The notes beneath the pieces were generated by a model. The model had not been told where the DNA came from and did not search any database. It worked only from the letters and a program-made list of their open reading frames with translations. The position numbers and the translations under genes were made by a program. From NCBI GenBank assembly GCA_949775045.1, contig OX459098.1:13599707-13663706 (forward strand): a DNA stretch of 64,000 nucleotides, read 5' to 3'. This DNA is from Metridium senile (taxonomy: Eukaryota; Cnidaria; Anthozoa; Actiniaria; Metridiidae). This document shows positions 55,851 through 64,000 of this stretch, piece after piece; the stretch's first letter is position 1, and each line of letters starts with the position of its first letter.

Positions 55851-56139
55851 GAAAACTAAACTGCAGGCAATATGCAAGACCGTTATTTTCTAGTACAAAG
55901 CATGAACCGAGTCCTTGAAAAAATTTATATTGGCGGGGGAAAATCTCAAAACCATTTATATTTTCTTTATAAATACTGCGAGTATTTTAGTAGCAGGTCA
56001 GTAAAAACGTCACAATACTTCGGGGTGTATTTTAGCGGGCTTAAAATAGTTTCCCATACATCATACCTGTTTTAGAAAACGAAGCTCGTGCGCATGTTCG
56101 GTAACTGCAACCACACAATAAACTCTTAAAAACACACGA

Positions 56140-56312
56140 AACAACTTGGACTGCGAACAGTCCCTTCTTTTCCCTCCAGATTCCGAGGAAAACTAGAGAA
56201 AAATGAGCATTTAAATAAAACACGGACGAGCAGGGAATGCTCGCTTGTTTTATTAAAGTTAAAATTTTCTGAATCCGTAGGAAAAAGTAGCGGACTGCTC
56301 GCAGTCTAGAAA
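56140..56312. mobile_element. Inverted-repeat element (GACTGCGAACAGTCCCTTC)
   Basis: ggactgcgaacagtcccttc and ttccgaggaaaac pair with gaatccgtaggaaaaagtag and cggactgctcgcagtc. Same family as 43905-44090. Confidence 0.7.
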
Positions 56313-57095
56313 CAACTCAAAGGGTTAATATTTGTGGAAATTATATCCGAAATCACATGGTTTTTGTTTCCCCACGCTTTCCATCCCTTGTTTCTAAGTG
56401 TGATGACCTCATCACGATCGTTTCAGGAATGCTCGCGCTCAAATGGACGCCTGGGGACTAGGCTGATAGATTGAAATGTTGATCACACTATAATCAATCA
56501 GATATTTTCATTCCCAGCGATATTTACGCAAGCGCAACAATAGAACCCCTTTCAGTTTATTTTTGTTTTTCTTGTGTTTTTTTTTTTCGTTTATTTTGTT
56601 GTTATGTTTTTGTTGATATTCATTATAAATCTTTGTTACTACTACGTAGGACAAATCAGTTTATTTTATTGATCTTGTTGATGTTGTCCGTGGACATCTT
56701 TTGTTGTTAACTTGTTTTTTATTGTTCTTTCGCCATCAGTTTAGTAGCTTATATATAGCCCCACCCCATAATAACACAGGAAACCCAACTCTCAAAAATA
56801 AATGTCGTGTTTGTATTTCAGGAATCGAATTCCATCGATAACATTCACTAGCTTTATTTATAGCAGATATCAGCAGCTAATTTATTATATTATACAAGTT
56901 TATTAGTTAGTCATCGTTATTTTCTTCTTTGTGATTTTTAATCTGTTAGGCTGTCTTTCAAGGATCTCGTCGCGTTGCAGTAGGGATTTACACCTTGCTG
57001 AGTTTCGTGTTTGTGCACAAAGTCGTCTGGCAATAAGTGAAGCCTGAAACAAGAAAGAGTTTGATTTGAATACATAGTACTTTTGCTTCTAAGGG
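56313..57095. other. Intergenic, no supported gene
   Basis: AT-rich with T runs. Nothing recognised. Confidence 0.4.
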
Positions 57096-57098
57096 GAT

Positions 57099-57222
57099 GT
57101 TTATATGAAGGCGAGTTGTCCCTGCTAGCCGGGATAACTCTATTGTTTCGAGTCCCCCGGGAATACAAAACAAAAGAATTATCCCGGCTAGCAGGGACTA
57201 CTCGCTTTCATATAAACAGCTC
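57099..57222. mobile_element. 124-bp hairpin element (ggatgtttatatgaaggcga)
   Basis: gtttatatgaaggcgagttg and tccctgctagccgggataac pair with ttatcccggctagcaggga and ctactcgctttcatataaac. A candidate Tc1-like or hAT MITE. Confidence 0.75.
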
Positions 57223-57228
57223 CTAATT

Positions 57229-57463
57229 CTCCAGTTACATGTTATCTATCGCCGCTGTATCATCTGACAAAAAGCGCATTTTAACAGCTAGGCTAAGCTT
57301 CGATTTGTTGTCAAAATATTGACATTAAATTAAGCAAAGCACGAAAAAATATTGCCTCTTAGCAATATAGAACACATTTGAGTAAATCTGAATTGAGGCT
57401 ATTCCTGTGCAAATGCGCCTTTTGTCAAATAGTACAGCGGTGCTAGGTAACATGAAACTGGTC
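57229..57463. mobile_element. 'GACAAAAGGCGCATTTG' element, copy 3
   Basis: ccagttacatgttatctatc with gccgctgtatcatctgacaa at the left. gcgccttttgtcaaatagta with cagcggtgctaggtaacatg at the right. About 235 bp. Confidence 0.82.
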
Positions 57464-57714
57464 TATTCATGAAATACACAGGAGGACTTCTATGATAAAA
57501 CGACGGGAATGATCGAAATTTCATAAATTACTCCTAAAAGGTGGCGTTTTTTGTCATTCCGATTGGGAAGATTTTATTTGGATTCGATATTTATCAGACG
57601 TATTACAATTGTTTTCTGGTGCAATTTGATTTTCACTTGAATACATTTTTATGACCCCTCCCTCTAAGTGGCCTTTGTCTCTCGTAAAACTGTCCTTTGT
57701 GGAGCATGACAATG

Positions 57715-57787
57715 CTGCCCCCCCCCCCCCTCCCCCCTCGTTTTTTGTTTTTTATTATCGGGTTTCCCGGGTTTACGTGTGTTTCCC

Positions 57788-57819
<32 letters not shown>

Positions 57820-57822
57820 AGG
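57715..57822 (+). repeat. Poly-C tracts
   Basis: Two long C runs (57718-57732 and 57788-57819) around a T-rich stretch. The frame over them is an artefact. Confidence 0.85.
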
Positions 57823-59060
57823 AATTTAGAACCACTGTAGTAGCAAGAAATAAACTAATGATCGGTGACAGAAAAGATTCACTTAAAAGAACAAATTGAT
57901 AAAGTGCTATTTTAGGTGTATTAGAACGACGCAGCCAGCGATAAAACACAAAACAAAACCACAATTAAACTGATTAAACAAACAAAACACATTGCTTCCT
58001 GCATCCCTTCACGCCGTAACTGATATAACAACAGAGAAAGTACCGCGATATGATGAAAGATTTAAAGTTACTAAGGGGGGAGTGGTGAGATACCTTCCTT
58101 TCTAATCTTCTTGACTTCGCATTCGTACCTTTTGTAATCAATTATGATTCATTTTCTATATTGCGACGCATGTGAATTTGTGGTAAGGAAACATTAATGA
58201 AAACTGTGGATGCATGGAAAGGCGATGTGCACGTGTATCGCCCGGACAGGAAAAGCCCAGAGGACGAAGTTCTGATAATTACTGTTCAAAAAATTGTGGC
58301 TGCGTCGGTGTTTCTAAGGAAACTATTGTAGTGAAAATTATCAATAACTAGCGATTAATTAAACTTGTGTGGGATGCCTTAAGGCAATATCCACACGTAC
58401 ACGGATATATCAATCCACAACCTTTTATGGCGGATTTAAAAAAAATTCGTTTGGCGCCATTTGTATGATGGTTCAATAGCGGGAAGTTGTAACCATGATA
58501 TCGTAGGTTTGAATTCAGATTATTCTCAAAAGTTATCATATAGTAACTTTAACTAGAAATCAATCTTTCTGATTGGTTGATGCGTGTGCTTTATTTACTT
58601 TTATGAGAGCACACAACACGCGCGTTGACTTGTTGATAAACTACGTCAATTTGTGTTTTATAAAAGAAATAGAAAACTTGCTTGTTGTGCTGTAATAATG
58701 TCAAAACCAAACTTATTTATTGCTGGGAGCATTGATCAAGGTCACGAACGACGTTTGGTGACATTTCTCGCGGTAAACAATGCTCTTTTACGAGTTTTTC
58801 AACGCTGTTATGTGCTCAGTTTGTCAATTGAACACTGGCCACCTTAGATCAGATCTTTACCGAAGGAGACTTTATCTGGATGCTCTTGGAAGTAGAATCA
58901 TCTCTGATACAGAGACATTGTCATTATACTATTTGTCGCAGTCTGTGCAGTTATAAAGCACTTTGGGATTGTCAAAACACTATACTCAGCAGTGTTGAGA
59001 AGCACTGTGCATTAGCACGCGCATTTTTTATTTCTTCATGGACGGAAAGCCAATCCGCAT
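57823..59060. other. Intergenic, no supported gene
   Basis: Frames of about 60 codons only. None shows motifs or good splice sites. Confidence 0.4.
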
Positions 59061-59065
59061 CGTAA

Positions 59066-59146
59066 GCGTTATAATCTCCTCCTTCGTTCCCTCCCCACGT
59101 AGCGTGAAGACACTAAGAACGGCTACGAAGGAGACTATAAACGTTG
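59066..59146. repeat. Hairpin (gcgttataatctcctccttcg)
   Basis: agcgttataatctcctcctt with cgt pairs with cgaaggagactataaacgtt. 81-bp MITE-like element. Confidence 0.7.
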
Positions 59147-59445
59147 CCGATTCAAAAATATCCGGATAGTTTCTACGTGTGTACAGGGCATCAGGAAGTA
59201 CAAGCCATGAGTAAACTGAAATGATTATGGTTAATTGTAGACTGCCTTGTTTCCGTTGTTTAAGAAAACATACGCTTCGTGTGTTTCAGTTCCGCTGTTT
59301 TCAAAGAAATCTGATATCAATTCAATAGTACTTTTTACAAGTCGTTGAATAAAATCATAGTTAATAGTTCCCTCTATTAACTACGATAAAATATATCACG
59401 TGAGTTGTACATTTATGGCTTTAGTAGCACTTTTAAAATACCGTA

Positions 59446-59675
59446 TATACTCGAATAAGCGCCGCACTTTAACCCTAGAATGTTTCTCCAGACCAGCATT
59501 GGAAATATATTTTTATCAAAAGCTATATTCTTCGATCAGTTCAAAGTAATTATATTTCACCGGTCGCCCTTAAAGTTATCTCCCCAATATTCGTAGTTCT
59601 GATCGAGAATGGGACAGTGTCGAGATCGAGAAAAATTTAATACGCGCCATGGCGCTTATTCGAGTAAATATGTCG
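59446..59675. mobile_element. Inverted-repeat element (tatactcgaataagcgccg)
   Basis: gtatatactcgaataagcgc pairs with gcgcttattcgagtaaata. A widespread type of MITE end in animals. Confidence 0.7.
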
Positions 59676-59982
59676 ATCGTACTATAGAAGTCGAACAAAT
59701 CGTCTTTTGACGGACAATTTTAGATGACAAAAGTCGTCTATTTTGATGAATTTACATTTATAGACGAACAAAATTACAAACGATCTGTTCAACATGTAGC
59801 GTGATGGTGTGTACGTACTTTTGATGCCAATAGCATGATAAGAGACAAGATAAAAGATAAAACAATGAATATAACAGTGACTGTGTACATAAAAACTTGT
59901 AACTAACGATAAGAGATAAGAGGAAAATATATCAAAGACGCAACTTTAATTCATAAACAAAAATTATTACATGGCACAGTTA

Positions 59983-60095
59983 AGCCTGGTTTTCACTAGC
60001 GACGCAAACGCAATTGCAAGCGCAAGCGCAAGAGACCTTATTTCGTCGTGAAAACCGTTTGACGCAGTGATAACGCAAGTGAAAACCAGGCTTTA
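59983..60095. mobile_element. Hairpin element (TAAGCCTGGTTTTCACTAGC)
   Basis: taagcctggttttcac pairs with gtgaaaaccaggcttta. Interior gcaagcgcaagcgcaag. Confidence 0.75.
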
Positions 60096-60223
60096 CACTT
60101 CACAGTTTGTTTCAACATCTTTACAGTAATTTTAATGTAGCAAGCTTGCTCTTAATGAAACAAGAATGCCGGTCACCAATTTAAACACGGCGTACATATT
60201 TAAAAAAAAAGGATTTATCCTTC

Positions 60224-60330
60224 TGACTCTTTTACTCCGACGAAGGGCTAAAGCTCGAAACGTCAGTAAAGTTAAGTCAACATTTTTTACGGTGTTACAA
60301 ATTTCATTAAATTACCAATCGTTTATTATT
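60224..60330 (+). mobile_element. Small retroelement-like repeat, copy 4 (3'-truncated)
   Basis: ctcttttactccgacgaagg then gctaaagctcgaaacgtcag and cggtgttacaaatttcatta, stopping at atcgttta. The distal part is missing. Confidence 0.68.
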
Positions 60331-61795
60331 TATCCATCTAGTGAGACACTAGCAAGGTACCTAAATGGCGATGCAAAACCTTGAAAACGTATAAAGACAA
60401 AGGACGTACCGCTTCAGAAACTATATCAATGATCTATTACAATGTAATTAAAAAGATAAAACGTTTCATAAAACAAAAAGACAATATCCTTAAAGTTGTC
60501 GGAATTAAGTTACACTATAATAATTCATAATAGTATTTGTTGGTCATCAACCTTTTAATTTTTAAAAACTTCTCCTTCGCGGCCATCTTCAGAGGAATGA
60601 AAGAAAAAAACAAATTACTGCGCGCGCATACAATGCGAAAAAACAAATTACAATGTGCGCGTGTGAATAGTAAAATGAAAGTCAATTACCAATTATGTTA
60701 ATGTAGTTCGCAGGTAGAATTCTACCGCTGTCTCTATTAAATATAACGTATAATAGTTGTTTCAGAGGACACTACAGACTCGGGAACACTACCGAAAAAG
60801 TACGAAATTAAACTGAGGACTTAGTGAGAAAATAACCGCAAAAAAACGATATTTGAGCAAGCATATATTGACTTAAGGTGGAAATGTAAGCTGGGAATAA
60901 TTGAGCGAGTAAATCAATTAACGAAGGGAGAAGGAAATTGGAGGATGAAAAAGAAGGGCGAAAGAAAAGACACGAGAAGGTAAATGCATTGAAAAAAAAA
61001 AAACGTAAAAAAGAAGAAAAGAAAAGAAGGTACAATACGAGAAAGAAAAGTACACAAAGCAACATAATCGAAAGAATTAAGATTATAGGAAAAGAAAGAC
61101 AGAAAGAAATAACAAAGGCAGAGACAAAAGCAAAATTCAAATAGAATAAAGCAAATTCGGGCTCAAAGCCAAAAAGACAGCAAAAGGAAACAATGAATTA
61201 GAAAAGAAGACAAAATAAAATGAAGACAACTTGTGCAGTGAGAGAGTTGAATTGACACGACAAAGGAAACGGTTTAATTCTAATTGTATGAAGTTTAAAA
61301 AGCTGCCCGGTAATTACACGAAATAAGAACAGGAAGTTTATATAAACTAGCCAACGATTTCCAGTACAAAATAAACTTTCTTCGTGCAAAACGACACTTC
61401 ATTTCAAAAGTGTAAATTGTCAAGGAGCCCTGAGTCAGTTAAACAAACAATCTTTTTTTCTTAAACTGAAAACAGGTGTCATAAAATATACTGAAATGCC
61501 AACAGTAATATCATTGCAACAGTGGTTTAAACGAAAAGAAAAGAAACGTTTTAAATAATTAGGAAATAAAAAATAAATAAATAAAGGAATAATTTTAGAA
61601 TAAACGTCAAAAAGTACATGTTTTTGGTGATCGAATTTATAGAAATAGAACAGGCTCGATATCAATCAATACTATCCATTTAAGAATAGATGTTTTTAAA
61701 AATAGATATTTTAGATCAATTCATATATAATAGATGTTTGGAAATGGATAATATTTAGTGAATAAAGTAAGTAAGTATGATAGTTTAGAATAGTT
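60331..61795 (-). other. Downstream of the secreted-peptide exon: later exons not identified
   Basis: Contains a purine-rich stretch (60930-61200) and an acceptor-like site on the minus strand at about 60600 (ctttcattcctctgaag). The 23-codon frame after that site has no features of a mature peptide and overlaps a gatggccgcgaagg repeat motif. I do not call it. Confidence 0.35.
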
Positions 61796-61802
61796 TACCT
61801 TC

Positions 61803-61924
61803 GATCTGTTGTCAATAATCGCTCGCTTCTTATCACTGCCTCCTTCCAGACCCCAAAAGGCGTTCGCTGTTCCGACAAGACCAGCAACCATGGCCACACA
61901 AATTAGCCAAGTTGAAAACTTCAT
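61803..61924 (-). CDS. First coding exon of a small secreted precursor
   Basis: Starts at ATG 61924 and encodes a classic signal peptide (MKFSTWLICVAMVAGLVGTA then NA, cut expected before FWGLEGG). A short acidic stretch and a dibasic KKR follow, then AIIDNRSK. It ends AAG/gtaaac near 61803, a fair phase-0 splice donor. The signal-propeptide-KKR layout is common to neuropeptides, antimicrobial peptides, minicollagens and venom peptides of invertebrates. With no mature exon seen, the class is open. No Cys outside the signal peptide in this exon. A TATA box lies 55-60 bp upstream. Confidence 0.6.
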
Positions 61925-61976
61925 GATAGTGCTACAAGAAGGAGTGAATTATGGACGAAACATAGATAATCAGATC

Positions 61977-61985
61977 CCTTTTATA
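61977..61985 (-). promoter_or_regulatory. TATA box of the secreted-precursor gene
   Basis: On the minus strand, caaactataaaagggatc. Its distance to the ATG at 61924 leaves about 25-30 bp to a start site and a 5' UTR of roughly 25 nt. This is the only convincing TATA-gene arrangement I saw in the window. Confidence 0.6.
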
Positions 61986-62039
61986 GTTTGCAATCACCCC
62001 TCAAAACTCATTAACAAATGGGGAAAACCGTAGGCGCGC

Positions 62040-63045
62040 AGTAGGGCATCAAAACACCCAACATATGGCATCAACCCCGAGATTATGCATGACCTAAATA
62101 ATCCCTTCAGTTTCCATAGAATTTTGGTCAATTATTGTTAACAAAGCAAAAGATCTTACGACAAGATCTCTTAGAAAGAATTAATGAAAACGAGCTTTTT
62201 CTAGACGAACGAAGCAAAGACTATCAATTTTGAATTACATTAAACGAGTATAACTCGATGGTCGAAGCCAAAAGAGTATTTCAAAACGGGCGTTGGTTAA
62301 ACACGACGGACAAACGAATGGCGCTGACGGACGAGAAATTTTTATGTTATTTTAATACCTGAATATTCGAATTCCTCATGTTTATTATTATTATTTTCTG
62401 AATTTCATAAAAACGTCTTGTCCATGGTTCGTCCATGGTTTCCCAACACCCATTTCAAAACACAATCTTTTAGAAAAATTAAAGTGGCAAAAACTACTCG
62501 ATAGGTGAAGCCGAATATGTTATAAAGTGGGCTTATTTCCTTTTCTAGATCTTATTTTCTTTGTTTGTTTGTCGATGTATGTTGTAAGTTGAAACAACTT
62601 GGTTAATTTTGACCATTTGTCAATTTTGAAAACAGGGGAATTTAATCTGGGGACTTGTTAAGCGCGCAATTCTTATATTTAATCAAGTGAAAGAGAAATA
62701 ACAATCAAACACTTAATCTAAAGTGGTGAAAGTTTAGAAGGACATGAATTGATGACTTCTTCATTAAATTGAAAGAGAAGTACATAATTGTAGTATCTGA
62801 GATTTCTAAAGCGATTTTCTTCCAAAAGAGGGTAGTTTTTGAAGGTTTAATAGTAGGTGTCGGCTGTAATAATGTAAGACGTACGTCATTTAGAACCAGT
62901 GATTACAAAACACACTACGTGAGAGCGTTGGTTGATCAACAGTTATCGCAGTATGAAATCATTTAAATCTTTTTTTATTTACTTAAAAAAATACTTCACT
63001 TAATTTTAAAGATCAAATTAACCAGCTTTTTTACATTTAATTCAA
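62040..63045. other. Upstream of the secreted-precursor gene, no gene seen
   Basis: AT-rich. Two caaaacgggcgttgg/cccatttcaaaac-like pieces (62282 and 62450) form a weak inverted repeat: aaacgggcgttggttaaaca and gtccatggtttcccaacacc. Confidence 0.4.
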
Positions 63046-63052
63046 AATACTC

Positions 63053-63292
63053 AGGTTTCATGTTATCTAGTACCACTGTACTATTTGACAAAAGGTGCAT
63101 TTGCAAAAGCTAAGCCTCGATTTGTCGTGTCAAAATATTCACAAATCCCAAACAAAGCACGAAAAAATGCTACCGCTTAGCAATAGAAAACACATTTGGA
63201 TTTACTCTGAATTGAGGCTAACCCTCTGCAAATGCGCCTTTTGTCAAATAGTACCGGCGGTGCTAGGTAACATAACATGAAACTGGACTATT
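63053..63292. mobile_element. 'GACAAAAGGCGCATTTG' element, copy 4
   Basis: ggtttcatgttatctagtac with actgtactatttgacaaaag at the left. gcgccttttgtcaaatagta and ggtgctaggtaacat at the right, then an extra aacatgaaactgg. Interior matches copies 2 and 3. Confidence 0.82.
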
Positions 63293-63792
63293 GATCATAT
63301 CGTATTCCATTTGATTCCACTAAAATTCCACTATAAAATGTTATATATAAAAGATACTGGTAGTGTTGATTATTTTGTACTGTTTTTAGCAACTCAATAG
63401 CATCCGTTCAAAGTTGAACTTTTTTTTCGCCCTAATATTGATGATAATTGATATTGTTACCTTGCATTCGAGCAGAGTTTTTTCTCACTTACCCTTTAGA
63501 GCGACGCAGTCTAATTCAAGCGGGCTTGAAATATCAAATCAAATGTTATATTTCAACTAATTATATAAGTTTCATATACTGATTCACATCGAAACTAAAA
63601 CATTGAAAGAGCGTGCCTAATTCAGCTTTGAGATATGAAATACTTCTACATGCAAATTAAAAATCGCGACTTTGTGACGTGTTTTGAAATTGAAAATTAA
63701 AACGAATGTGAGACTATGTTTGATATTGCATTCATTATTCATCATTCTATTCATTGAAAAATATTGTGTCAAGACTGACGTCACAGAACTTG

Positions 63793-63795
<3 letters not shown>

Positions 63796-63863
<68 letters not shown>

Positions 63864-63985
63864 ATTATTATTATTATTATTATTATTGTTGTTATTGTCA
63901 TTATTATCATCATTATTATTATTATCATCATTATTATTATCATCATCATCATTATTATTATCATCATCATCATCATCAAGTTACT
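63796..63985 (+). repeat. (ATT)n/(ATC)n microsatellite
   Basis: Over 100 bp of att, grading into tcatcatc. Leu/Ser or Met/Ile frames on both strands are artefacts. Confidence 0.95.
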
Positions 63986-64000
63986 ACATGGCCTAGTTCA

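Noticed and set aside
60540..60605. Possible second exon of the secreted precursor (minus strand, 23 codons after cctctgaag)
   Set aside because: Acceptor and phase fit, but the peptide has no mature-peptide features and the sequence resembles a gaagatggcc-type repeat end. Not enough support.
60808..61144. Lys/Glu-rich (+) and Leu/Phe-rich (-) frames
   Set aside because: A purine-rich simple-sequence stretch explains both.
61440..61470. Another possible acceptor for the secreted precursor (ctgttttcag on the minus strand)
   Set aside because: Gives only eight residues before a stop and ends without any family feature.

Overview
The window is animal nuclear DNA: AT-rich, with spliceosomal introns, dense small inverted-repeat transposons, microsatellites and no bacterial gene organisation. 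Two conserved metazoan genes lie on the + strand. The first is a SID-1/SIDT-family membrane protein whose whole coding region is one exon (2060-4651). The second is a complete MARK/PAR-1 kinase gene that I could assemble exon by exon (about 19.6-52.65 kb). Its 18 coding exons sum to 2307 nt, an open 768-residue protein with kinase, UBA and KA1 domains. A third gene starts on the - strand at 61924: a TATA-box promoter followed by a signal-peptide exon of a small secreted precursor with a dibasic site. Its later exons were not identified. A non-bilaterian, probably an anthozoan cnidarian, is my best guess, from a decayed THAP-like gene starting with a CCWGxCNSDSRYP motif and from hairpin elements with CAACCTCGTTCCC ends. 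This is an inference from memory and not proven.

Layout. 1-2000: nested foldback elements. 2060-4651: SIDT gene. 4.7-19.5 kb: mostly repeat-filled intergenic DNA, with one candidate alternative first exon of MARK at 13133-13282. 19.56-52.65 kb: the MARK gene. Its introns carry most of the interesting structure: a 94-bp tandem array (25.7-26.1 kb), elements with hammerhead-like hairpin cores, a 4.3-kb TTAA-flanked foldback with further elements nested in both arms (32174-36466), GATGATGGT and TTGA satellites, a 24-nt duplicated micro-exon (39315-39338), a TA-inserted element with its empty site preserved in a tandem duplicate (45855-46111), and a decayed THAP gene inside an inverted repeat (46.3-47.7 kb). 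52.65-61.7 kb: 3' region with a cluster of CACGTGAC-type motifs, then more hairpin elements. 61.8-62.0 kb: start of the secreted-peptide gene. 62-64 kb: repeats and a long ATT/ATC microsatellite.

How the genes relate. SIDT proteins are implicated in RNA and lipid handling at membranes. MARK kinases control microtubules and cell polarity. Nothing in the sequence shows that the two act together. The strongest 'system-like' signal is transposon biology. Several insertions can be proved within the window because an uninterrupted paralogous copy is also present, and a THAP-coding element shares both end and internal sequence with two short non-autonomous copies. No prokaryotic-type defence system, CRISPR array, rRNA or convincing tRNA was seen.
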